A stretch of 7,468 bases of DNA from Planctomycetota bacterium. GTDB lineage: Bacteria > Planctomycetota > B129-G9. This document shows positions 1-5,660 of the stretch, piece by piece. The stretch lies in contig JAUWEX010000045.1 in assembly GCA_030607235.1 (NCBI GenBank), positions 1 to 7,468 on the forward strand, given 5' to 3'. The notes under the pieces are model-generated. The model saw nothing but the letters and a program-made list of their open reading frames with translations, searched no databases and was not told where the DNA came from. The translations under genes and the position numbers were made by a program. Every line of letters begins with the position of its first letter. Positions within the stretch are counted from its first letter, which is position 1.

Positions 1-682
1 AAGGACTCATCGCCACGCCTCGCACATGAGGCCTGCGCCCGCGGTGTCTGTTGCCGCCCGCACCCGCTATTCGGATGTGCTGGTGGTTGACATTGCCTAT
101 CTGGCCGATGGTCGCGCGGCATTTCGCGTTGACCATGCGCAATTCTCCGGACGGCATTATTAAGTGGGCGTAATCGCCCTCGCGGCTCGCCAGTTGCACC
201 GAGGCTCCGGCGCTTCTGGCCAATTGGCCCCCTCTTCCGGGATTCAATTCCACGTTATGAATCGTCATGCCTACCGGTATCGCACTCAGCGGCATAGAGT
301 TGCCCCGTTTGGGCTCGGCCTTCTCACCGCTCATTACCTCGTCGCCGACCTTGAGTCCGAGCGGCGCCAGGATGTAGCGTTTCTCCCCGTCGGCATAGTG
401 CAACAACGCTATGCGCGCGGAGCGAATCGGATCGTACTCAAGACGCGCCACCTTCGCCGGTACGTCGTATTTGTCGCGCTTGAAGTCGATGACCCTGTAT
501 AGTTTCCTGTGACCGCCGCCGCGATGCCTCGCGGTAATCCGGCCCTGATTGTTGCGACCGCCGGTCTTGGTCAGGCGCTTTACCAGGCTTTTCTCCGGCC
601 TGTCCTTACTAAGGCCTTCCGTTTCCTGTCTCTGGCCGTGCCTTCTGGCCGGTGATGTCGGTTTATATGTCTGTATTGCCAT
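1..682 (-). CDS. rplB: Large ribosomal subunit protein L2 (uL2), partial: C-terminus runs off the window
   Basis: Primary 23S rRNA-binding protein of the 50S subunit, needed for subunit association and an active peptidyl transferase centre. Translating the minus strand from the ATG at 682 gives 227 codons without a stop to the window edge. The product begins [16 protein letters not shown] and contains L2 signatures: [21 protein letters not shown], then [14 protein letters not shown] (SH3-like domain), [10 protein letters not shown], and [12 protein letters not shown] at the edge. Full-length L2 is about 275 residues, so roughly 45-50 are missing, including the HPHGGGEG segment near the peptidyl transferase centre. 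It starts 25 bases after the rplW stop, and only a weak purine-rich stretch (GAAAGAACGAAG) precedes the ATG. The order rplW-rplB is the normal S10 order. Nothing suggests a frameshift; the truncation is only the window boundary. Confidence 0.97.
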   Translation of the reverse strand, partial: MAIQTYKPTSPARRHGQRQETEGLSKDRPEKSLVKRLTKTGGRNNQGRITARHRGGGHRKLYRVIDFKRDKYDVPAKVARLEYDPIRSARIALLHYADGEKRYILAPLGLKVGDEVMSGEKAEPKRGNSMPLSAIPVGMTIHNVELNPGRGGQLARSAGASVQLASREGDYAHLIMPSGELRMVNAKCRATIGQIGNVNHQHIRIAGAGGNRHRGRRPHVRGVAMSP

Positions 683-707
683 CGCTTCGTTCTTTCAGTG
701 CCTGGGC

Positions 708-1001
708 CTAGTATAGGTCTAGTTTACATTCCGGATTAAGCGTAACGATCGCTTTCTTCCAACTCGCCGCGATGCCTCTGCGCCCCTTAACCCTGCCGCG
801 ACGCTTGCCCTTCACGTTAGCGGTGCTGACAGCGAGCACCTTGGGGTTTTTGCTCTTGAAAATATCTTCGACCGCCTGTTTAATCTGCGTCTTGTTGGCG
901 TCGAGGTGAACGCGAAAGACATAGCGGTTGAATTTCTGGTTCTCGGAATAAGCCTTTTCGGTTACTACCGGCGAGATAAGTATGTCGTATTTAGTAAGCA
1001 T
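708..1001 (-). CDS. rplW: Large ribosomal subunit protein L23 (uL23)
   Basis: 50S protein at the polypeptide exit tunnel; in bacteria it is the docking site for trigger factor and contributes to SRP binding. The ORF is 97 residues, normal for bacterial L23. It begins MLTKYDILISPVVTEKAY, matching the family N-terminus (xxIIxxPVxTEK), with the YVFRV strand and the basic NVKGKRRGRVKGRRG loop that reaches into the tunnel region. The start is well supported. Its ATG shares one base with the rplD stop (TAATG), and a strong GGGAGG Shine-Dalgarno at 1012-1017 lies 10 bases upstream, inside rplD. The one-base overlap suggests translational coupling to rplD. It ends with TAG, 25 bases before rplB. Confidence 0.97.
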   Translation of the reverse strand: MLTKYDILISPVVTEKAYSENQKFNRYVFRVHLDANKTQIKQAVEDIFKSKNPKVLAVSTANVKGKRRGRVKGRRGIAASWKKAIVTLNPECKLDLY

Positions 1002-1627
1002 TATTTCGCCGCCTCCCGAAGTACTTCGAGTGCGTCCCTGGTCAGCAATAGCGTGTTGCGACGGAGGATGTCGTAAGCGTTGAAGTTCCTCGCCTCGTCG
1101 ACACTGACCCTGCTGATGTTGCGGATCGATTTATAGACGTTCTCGTCGCTCTTCGCCAGCCCGATCAGGCACGAACCGGTGATTCCCATCTTATCGAAGA
1201 GTTTGACCATCTCGCGCGTCGCGGGCTTTTCAACTTCAAGCGACTCAATGATCTTGGCCTGGCTGTCCACCAGTTTGGACAAGATCGCGGAGCGAACGGC
1301 CTGCCTGCGAGCCTTCTTGGGAATACTGTAGGAATAGTCGCGAGGCTTGGGCCCCCACGCAACGCCGCCCTTGCGGTGGTGCGGAGAAGAATGAGCGCTT
1401 CCCTGCCTGGCGCGACCGGTGCCCTTCTGGCGAAACGGCTTCTTGCCGGTACCCGCAACCTGTGCGCGGGTCTTGGTGCACGCCGTACCGGAACGCTTGC
1501 CCGCCGCATACATCAATACGGCTTCTCTGAGAAGGTGCTGCTTGACGATCGAGCCGAATACCGCCTCGTCGATCTCTATGGCCTTGCCGGGATTGCCGTC
1601 TTTGTCGTAATATGGAACACTAATCAT
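1001..1627 (-). CDS. rplD: Large ribosomal subunit protein L4 (uL4)
   Basis: 50S protein whose long loop lines the exit tunnel near the macrolide site; in E. coli it also represses the S10 operon by acting on the S10 leader. The product is 208 residues from the ATG at 1627, beginning MISVPYYDKDGNPGKAIEID. The hallmark loop GTGKKPFRQKGTGRARQGS is followed by SPHHRKGGVAWGPKPRDYSY and the globular C-terminus. The tunnel-loop lysine mutated in some macrolide-resistant E. coli (Lys63, in KKPWRQKG) is kept. The frame stays open to 1669, but the extra 14 residues there overlap rplC coding and resemble no L4 N-terminus, so I reject that start. The ATG overlaps the rplC stop by 8 bases (ATGATTAG) and has no clear Shine-Dalgarno, which points to initiation coupled to termination of rplC. 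Confidence 0.96.
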   Translation of the reverse strand: MISVPYYDKDGNPGKAIEIDEAVFGSIVKQHLLREAVLMYAAGKRSGTACTKTRAQVAGTGKKPFRQKGTGRARQGSAHSSPHHRKGGVAWGPKPRDYSYSIPKKARRQAVRSAILSKLVDSQAKIIESLEVEKPATREMVKLFDKMGITGSCLIGLAKSDENVYKSIRNISRVSVDEARNFNAYDILRRNTLLLTRDALEVLREAAK

Positions 1628-2270
1628 TGTTCGACTGCGATTTCTTAATAATGTTAGTTCTGCGGACAATCACGTGCCCGCCGTTAGGACCGGGAACCGA
1701 TCCTTTCACAAGCAGAAGATTGTTTTCGGCGTCGACCTCGACGACCTCGAGATTCTTGATGGTGCGTGTTACGTTGCCCATCTGGCCCGCCATCTTCGTA
1801 TTCTTAAACACGCGCGCGGGAGTCGCCGAGCATCCGATCGAACCGGACCTGCGGACGTTTTTGGAGCCGTGCGAACCAGGGCCGCGCGCAAAATTGTGCC
1901 GCCTGATCTGGCCCTGAAAACCCTTGCCCTTGGTGATACCGGAAACGTCGACCCTCTCGATCTCCTTGAATATCTCCACTCCAACCCTGTCGCCGACCTT
2001 CAGATCGCCCACATCGTCGAGGCGCACTTCCCTGAGAACGCGCTTGGCGTCGACTCCGGCCTTCTTGAAGTGTCCGGCAAGCGGCTTGGAGACGTTGCGC
2101 TTCTTGTCCTCGAAGCCCAACTGAACGGCGCAGTACTTATCCGTATCTTCGCTCTTGACCTGAACGACCTCGCAGGGACCCGCCTGCAGCACGGTTACCG
2201 GAACGATCTTGCCGTCCTCGGCGAATATCTGCGTCATGCGTATTTTCTTGCCTATGATTCTGTCAATCAT
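1620..2270 (-). CDS. rplC: Large ribosomal subunit protein L3 (uL3)
   Basis: One of the early-assembly 23S rRNA-binding proteins; its extended loop reaches toward the peptidyl transferase centre. The 216-residue product starts MIDRIIGKKIRMTQIF, the standard L3 opening (GKKxGMTxxF), with Arg in place of the usual Gly in that motif. It contains VDVSGITKGKGFQGQIRRHNF, the loop segment GSHGSKNVRRSGSIG, ATPARVFKNTKMAGQMGN, and the C-terminal NLLLVKGSVPGPNGGHVIV. E. coli L3 has Gln in the segment aligned with GSIGCSATPA, while this protein has Cys-Ser-Ala there. The gene follows rpsJ after an unusually roomy 87-base gap, and no convincing Shine-Dalgarno precedes the ATG. The stop TAG overlaps the rplD start. 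Confidence 0.96.
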   Translation of the reverse strand: MIDRIIGKKIRMTQIFAEDGKIVPVTVLQAGPCEVVQVKSEDTDKYCAVQLGFEDKKRNVSKPLAGHFKKAGVDAKRVLREVRLDDVGDLKVGDRVGVEIFKEIERVDVSGITKGKGFQGQIRRHNFARGPGSHGSKNVRRSGSIGCSATPARVFKNTKMAGQMGNVTRTIKNLEVVEVDAENNLLLVKGSVPGPNGGHVIVRRTNIIKKSQSNND

Positions 2271-2357
2271 TTTCGTCTGCGTAACTATGCGCCGCCGACA
2301 CTCTCTCCCCGCGCAACAACACCGTCGCGCTCTATTCGGGTAAGTGGTGCCCGGCCG
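2271..2357 (-). other. rpsJ-rplC intergenic spacer with a hairpin
   Basis: This 87-base spacer contains a stem-loop at 2311-2330. On the transcribed strand GCGCGAC pairs with GTTGCGC (7 pairs, one of them G-U) around a 6-base loop. A purine-rich GGGGAGAGAG follows, but it lies about 30 bases before the rplC ATG, too far to be its Shine-Dalgarno. No T-run follows the hairpin, so it is not an intrinsic terminator. I see no coding potential and no convincing promoter. Confidence 0.5.
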
Positions 2358-2675
2358 CTAGGCCTTGATTCTGATATACACTCCGGCGGGCATCACCAGC
2401 CTGCCCAGCTCGTCGATCGTCTTGGAAGTCGGCTCGAGTATCTCGATGATGCGCTTGTGGGTCCTGATCTCAAACTGCTCGCGCGATTTCTTGTCAACGT
2501 GCGGAGAGCGCAGAACCGTATAGCGTTCGATTTTCGTAGGAAGAGGTATCGGCCCCTTAACCCGCGCACCGGTACGCTTGGCGGTCGCAACAATATCGGA
2601 CGCCGAAGTGTCCAGAATACTGTACTCGTACGCCTCCATCCTGATACGAATCTTTTTGTTCTCGTCTGCGGACAT
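2358..2675 (-). CDS. rpsJ: Small ribosomal subunit protein S10 (uS10 / NusE)
   Basis: 30S head protein that also acts as NusE in transcription antitermination with NusB and in NusG-mediated coupling. The 105-residue length is typical. The sequence shows [21 protein letters not shown], then the signature [24 protein letters not shown] and [19 protein letters not shown], and ends [13 protein letters not shown]. The ATG at 2675 gives the expected short N-terminus ([12 protein letters not shown]). The nearest Shine-Dalgarno-like string is GGAGAG at 2689-2694, 13 bases from the ATG, longer than ideal. It is the first gene of the S10 cluster, preceded by its own promoter and a leader of about 190 nt, and separated from rplC by 87 bases. 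Confidence 0.97.
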   Translation of the reverse strand: MSADENKKIRIRMEAYEYSILDTSASDIVATAKRTGARVKGPIPLPTKIERYTVLRSPHVDKKSREQFEIRTHKRIIEILEPTSKTIDELGRLVMPAGVYIRIKA

Positions 2676-2867
2676 AATCTATGCACTGCTCTCCAGAAAA
2701 CCCAGGTCGAACTTTTATCCGACAGATATGCGCGGGTGGTTGGTTGAACCGGTTCCACCGTGCGGATTCGCGTCTTTGCCGGTCATGCGACCGCCAAAGC
2801 ACTGGCCAACATTAATACTACCCGTTTGCCGCATATCCACACGCCAACGGCCTGGCTCAACATTGAA
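2676..2867 (-). promoter_or_regulatory. S10 operon 5' leader with several hairpins
   Basis: This is the predicted untranslated leader of about 190 nt between the inferred start site (about 2867) and the rpsJ ATG. Three stem-loops can be drawn. The strongest, 2774-2799, pairs CTTTG with CAAAG, then has one mismatch, then CGGTC with GACCG around a 4-base loop. At 2735-2759, GGTGG pairs with CCACC around a loop that contains AACCGGTT. At 2706-2723, GTCGGA pairs with TTCGAC (one G-U) around a 6-base loop. E. coli has an S10 leader of similar length that L4 uses for feedback; whether this one works likewise is inference. I see no terminator T-run and no credible leader peptide. Confidence 0.55.
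2774..2799 (-). other. Strong stem-loop in the S10 leader
   Basis: On the transcribed strand the 5' arm CTTTGGCGGTC and the 3' arm GACCGGCAAAG flank the loop GCAT. This gives 10 base pairs with a single G-G mismatch in the middle. No U-run follows, so a simple intrinsic terminator is unlikely. Its position about 70-95 nt downstream of the inferred transcription start makes it a candidate ribosomal-protein binding hairpin. Confidence 0.55.
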
Positions 2868-2873
2868 GCGGTC

Positions 2874-2902
2874 AGTTTACTTTTCAACTCAAGTGTTGTC
2901 AA
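2874..2902 (-). promoter_or_regulatory. Sigma70-type promoter for the S10 operon
   Basis: On the minus strand a perfect -35 box TTGACA (2902-2897) is followed by a 17-base spacer and the -10 box TAAACT (2879-2874), which matches 4 of 6 consensus positions including the first two and last T. It lies between the fusA stop and rpsJ and points toward rpsJ. Phased A-tracts begin 4 bases upstream of the -35 box. The predicted transcription start is near 2867. Confidence 0.75.
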
Positions 2903-2906
2903 CGGC

Positions 2907-2943
2907 TTTTTGATTATTTTTGGCGATTTTTGCACATTTTTTT
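2907..2943 (-). promoter_or_regulatory. Four 10-bp phased A-tracts upstream of the S10 promoter (UP element / curved DNA)
   Basis: Runs of A on the transcribed strand occupy 2907-2911, 2917-2921, 2927-2931 and 2937-2943. Their downstream edges are spaced exactly 10 bases apart, with a shorter AAA at 2945-2947 close to the next register. A-tracts in helical phase produce intrinsic bending, and A-rich DNA just upstream of -35 is the classic RNA polymerase alpha-CTD (UP element) position. The arrangement fits a very strong ribosomal promoter. The pattern is seen directly; the function is inferred. Confidence 0.7.
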
Positions 2944-2964
2944 CTTTGTCCGAAAGACATCCAT

Positions 2965-5034
2965 TCAATCGAATACGTATTTGTCGCGAATGTTGGCGGG
3001 TACCGGCATGTATCGCGCAGGCTCCAGCGAAAACACCGCCCGGCCCTGGCTCATCGAACGCAGCGCCGTTGAGTAGCCGAACATCTCCGACAACGGCGCC
3101 ATAGCCTCGACCAGCCTCACGCCCTCTTCGATATCCATCGAACGAATATCCACGCGGCGGCTGTTGAGGTCGCCGATTATGTTGCTGAGGTACTCATCGG
3201 GGGTCTGTATTATCAGTCGCATAATCGGCTCAAGCATCACCGGTGATGCCTTGCGCGCCGCGGCCTTAAAGGCCCTGGTCGCCGCACCCGAAAACGCGAT
3301 TTCGTTTGAGTCCACCGCATGAAATTTCCCGTCGGTTATCGTTACGCGCACGTCAATCATCGGAAACCCCGATATCACGCCGCCCTCGGCCGCGCTGTGG
3401 ATGCCCTCTTCCACCGCGCCGACGAATTCCCGCGGGATCTGGGTGGGGTTGGTCTCGTTGACTATCACCAGCGTCGCGTCTTCGGTGTGGAACGGCTCCA
3501 GTTTGAGTTCGACCACGCCGTAGTAGCCGCGCCCCCCGGTCTGCTTGACGAACTCGCCCCGCACGGTCGCCGTGCCGCTGATCGTCTCGCGATAGGCGAC
3601 CCGCGGTCTGCCGAGTTTTGCGTCGACCCTGAAGGCTCCGCGAATTCGCTTCTGCAAAATATCGAGGTGCAACTCGCCCATCCCCGACATAATCAACTGG
3701 CCGGTTTCCTTGTCGGTGTAATACTCGAAACTCGGCTCTTCGCGCTTCAGACGCATCAGCGCGCTGACCAGTTTGTCCTTGTCGGCGTTGGATCGCGGCT
3801 CGATCGACATCGAAATTACGGGATGGGCAAAACTGACCTTCTCAAAAATAATCGGCGACTTCTGGTCGCACAACGTGTCGCCCGTGTTGGTTTGCCTCAG
3901 GCCGACCACCGCCACGATATCGCCGGCAATCGCTTCATCGACTTGCTTGCGTTCGTTGGCGTGCATCTGGAATATCCTCGTTATTCGTTCGCGCTTGTTT
4001 TTGGTCGGATTCAGCACACTCTGGCCGGTCTTGAGCCTGCCGGAATAAATCCGCAGGAACGAAAGTTCGCCATGCACATCAAAGATTGTTTTGAAGGCGA
4101 ACGCGGCCAGAGGCTCGTCGGCGTCCAGTTTGCGCACGATGTCTTTTTCGCCGTCGGGAGTGTGCCCCACCACTTCGCCGATATCCGGCGGCGCGGGCAG
4201 GTAATCGCAGACCGCGTCCAAAAGCGTCTGAATGCCCTTGTACTTCAACGCCGAGCCGCACAGCACCGGAATAAGTTTGCGGGTAATCGTGGCGCTGCGG
4301 ATCGCGGCAACCAGGTCCTCCCTCAAAGGCTCCTCGCCCATAAGGTGCGCCTCCATTATCCGCTCCGCCTCCGGCGTATCTACCGCGGCCGTCAGTGTGT
4401 CGATGAGGTCTTCGTGAGCCTGCATCGCCTCGGCGAGGTATTCGTCGGGAATATCGTGGCGGTGATAATTTTGGCCGAGGCTTTTTTCGTCGAAGGTAAC
4501 GCTCTTCATCCCAACGAGATCTATCAGGCCTTTGAAGCCCGACTCCTGCCCCATCGGCATCTGCAAAACAAGCGGCTTGGCCCGGAGGCGGTTTCGCATC
4601 GAGTTTACAGCCTTGTTGTAGTCGGCTCCGATTCGGTCGAGTTTGTTGATGAAGGCGATCCGTGGAACGTGGTAGCGGTCGGCCTGGCGCCAGACCGTTT
4701 CGGACTGCGCTTCGACTCCGGCCACTCCGCAAAATACGACCACCGCGCCATCCAGCACGCGCAGGCTGCGCTCCACCTCGGCGGTGAAGTCCACGTGTCC
4801 GGGCGTGTCGATGAGGTTGATCGTGTGTTTTTTCCAGCGCAAAGTCGTCGCCGCCGACCAGATCGTGATTCCGCGCTGTTGTTCTTCTTCAAGATAGTCC
4901 ATCTTGGCCGTACCTTCGTGCACCTCCCCCATCCGGTGTTCTTTGCCCGAATAGAAAAGTATGCGCTCGGTAACGGTGGTCTTGCCGGCGTCGATATGTG
5001 CTACGATACCTATGTTTCTGATCTTCTGTGTCAC
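2965..5034 (-). CDS. fusA: Elongation factor G (EF-G), ribosomal translocase GTPase
   Basis: GTPase that drives tRNA-mRNA translocation and, with RRF, ribosome recycling. From the GTG at 5034 the product is 689 residues, normal for EF-G. The GTPase motifs are G1 AHIDAGKTT (12-20), G2 RGITI (54-58), G3 DTPGH (76-80), G4 NKLDR (130-134) and G5 GSALK (260-264). Domain III follows (SMSIEPRSNADKDKL, MSGMGELHLDIL), then domain IV (GEFVKQTGGRGYYG, KFHAVDSNEIAF) and domain V (MFGYSTALRSMSQGRA). The open frame extends upstream to 5331, but those extra 99 residues overlap rpsG and resemble no EF-G; the GTG gives the family start xTQKIRNIGIVAHID. The Shine-Dalgarno is weak (AGG 11 bases upstream). Switch I has Trp59 where Thr or Gln is more usual. 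A terminator lies between rpsG and this gene, and no tuf follows. Confidence 0.96.
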   Translation of the reverse strand: MTQKIRNIGIVAHIDAGKTTVTERILFYSGKEHRMGEVHEGTAKMDYLEEEQQRGITIWSAATTLRWKKHTINLIDTPGHVDFTAEVERSLRVLDGAVVVFCGVAGVEAQSETVWRQADRYHVPRIAFINKLDRIGADYNKAVNSMRNRLRAKPLVLQMPMGQESGFKGLIDLVGMKSVTFDEKSLGQNYHRHDIPDEYLAEAMQAHEDLIDTLTAAVDTPEAERIMEAHLMGEEPLREDLVAAIRSATITRKLIPVLCGSALKYKGIQTLLDAVCDYLPAPPDIGEVVGHTPDGEKDIVRKLDADEPLAAFAFKTIFDVHGELSFLRIYSGRLKTGQSVLNPTKNKRERITRIFQMHANERKQVDEAIAGDIVAVVGLRQTNTGDTLCDQKSPIIFEKVSFAHPVISMSIEPRSNADKDKLVSALMRLKREEPSFEYYTDKETGQLIMSGMGELHLDILQKRIRGAFRVDAKLGRPRVAYRETISGTATVRGEFVKQTGGRGYYGVVELKLEPFHTEDATLVIVNETNPTQIPREFVGAVEEGIHSAAEGGVISGFPMIDVRVTITDGKFHAVDSNEIAFSGAATRAFKAAARKASPVMLEPIMRLIIQTPDEYLSNIIGDLNSRRVDIRSMDIEEGVRLVEAMAPLSEMFGYSTALRSMSQGRAVFSLEPARYMPVPANIRDKYVFD

Positions 5035-5117
5035 GTATTTTTTGGCCTGTAAGATTTTTCGGGTCGTCCCGAAAACAGCGACGCCCCCCCGAAGGGTCGC
5101 CGCCGTTTTGTTTGCAC
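5035..5117 (-). promoter_or_regulatory. fusA upstream region with two hairpins
   Basis: After the terminator, the transcribed strand contains two further hairpins. At 5078-5100, GCGAC pairs with GTCGC and encloses CCTTCGG, a C(UUCG)G-type tip, and a run of seven G. At 5056-5075 there is a perfect 8-pair stem, TTTTCGGG with CCCGAAAA, around a 4-base loop. That stem ends about 21 bases before the GTG. I could not find a convincing -35/-10 pair here, so how fusA is transcribed past the terminator is unclear: readthrough, or a promoter I do not recognise. Confidence 0.5.
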
Positions 5118-5160
5118 AAAAAAAACAAAGGCGTCCCGGTTGCTTCGCGGGTCGCCTTTT
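5118..5160 (-). terminator. Rho-independent terminator between rpsG and fusA
   Basis: On the transcribed strand the arm AAAGGCGACCCG (5159-5148) and the arm CGGGACGCCTTT (5138-5127) form 11 base pairs with one internal A-A mismatch around a 9-base loop. One base later comes a run of eight T (5125-5118). This is a textbook intrinsic terminator. It begins 6 bases after the rpsG stop and would end or attenuate transcripts from rpoC-rpsL-rpsG before fusA. Its being inside the str cluster is unusual. Confidence 0.85.
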
Positions 5161-5165
5161 GTATT

Positions 5166-5639
5166 TTACCACGCGAAATGAGCGAACAGCCTGTTGGCCT
5201 CGGCCATCTTGTGAATGTTTTCGCGTTTGGTAATCGAATCGCCTTCCTTGTTGAAAGCGTTCATGAGTTCCGTCGCGAGTCTCTCGGCTATCGGTTTGCC
5301 TTTCTTGGAGCGCGTCGCGCCGATGATCCACTTGATACCGAGCGACTGGCGCCGTTTGGGGCTTACCGGACAGGGAACCTGATAGGTCTGACCGCCGACG
5401 CGCTTGGAGCGAACCTCGATTTCGGGTTTCACGTTATCGAGCGCGGTGCGAAACACTTCGACGGGCTTCGGCTCTTTGACCTTCTTGCCGATAATGTCCA
5501 TAGCATTGTAGAAAATGCGCTCCGCGGTACTTTTCTTGCCCTGCAGCATCAGGCAGTTGATGAATTTGCTTACCACGATGTCGTTGTAACGCACATCGGG
5601 TTTAAGCGTTTCTTTTGAAGCGGTAAATTTCTTCGACAT
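5166..5639 (-). CDS. rpsG: Small ribosomal subunit protein S7 (uS7)
   Basis: Primary 16S rRNA-binding protein that starts assembly of the 30S head and sits near the E-site; in E. coli it is also the feedback repressor of the str operon. The 157-residue product shows VSKFINCLMLQGKKSTAERI, then VRSKRVGGQTYQVP, WIIGATRSKKGKPIAERLA, and ends EANRLFAHFAW, all standard S7 features. The C-terminus is of the short type. The ATG at 5639 has a good Shine-Dalgarno, GAGG at 5649-5652, 9 bases upstream. It lies 21 bases after the rpsL stop. A strong terminator follows the stop almost directly. The rpsL-rpsG spacer is too short to hold the large S7-binding structure known from the E. coli intercistronic region. 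Confidence 0.97.
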   Translation of the reverse strand: MSKKFTASKETLKPDVRYNDIVVSKFINCLMLQGKKSTAERIFYNAMDIIGKKVKEPKPVEVFRTALDNVKPEIEVRSKRVGGQTYQVPCPVSPKRRQSLGIKWIIGATRSKKGKPIAERLATELMNAFNKEGDSITKRENIHKMAEANRLFAHFAW

Positions 5640-5660
5640 CGAAAACTTCCTCGTTTATAT

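Noticed and set aside
1628..1669. N-terminal extension of rplD to 1669
   Set aside because: The 14 extra codons lie within rplC and match no L4 N-terminus, and the ATG at 1627 overlaps the rplC stop in a typical coupled arrangement.
2713..2723. DnaA-box-like TTATCCGACA
   Set aside because: It differs from TTATCCACA by an inserted base, stands alone, and has no origin context.
1674..2747. Plus-strand open frame (357 codons) opposite rplC and rpsJ
   Set aside because: Antisense to well-identified ribosomal protein genes and spanning their spacer; no recognisable domain.
2944..2964. Terminator directly after fusA
   Set aside because: A small TCTTT/AAAGA stem is present, but it is only 5 bp and is followed by A, not T, on the transcribed strand.
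2783..2968. Possible 61-residue small protein after fusA (TTG start, Lys-rich N-terminus, hydrophobic C-terminus)
   Set aside because: It overlaps the fusA stop and runs through the S10 promoter and the phased A-tracts, which explain the Lys codons. It has a poor start and no visible Shine-Dalgarno.
3319..5052. Long plus-strand open frame (577 codons) opposite fusA
   Set aside because: It lies fully antisense to a certain fusA gene, its translation resembles no protein family I know, and long antisense frames are expected opposite GC-rich, codon-biased genes.
5084..5090. Run of seven C (G on the transcribed strand) as a possible frameshift or phase-variation site
   Set aside because: It lies in non-coding sequence before fusA, so slippage would not change a protein; its exact length may simply be prone to sequencing error.
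5035..5331. N-terminal extension of fusA to an ATG at 5331
   Set aside because: The extra 99 residues come from the rpsG overlap and the terminator region, look like no EF-G, and the GTG at 5034 gives the normal family start.
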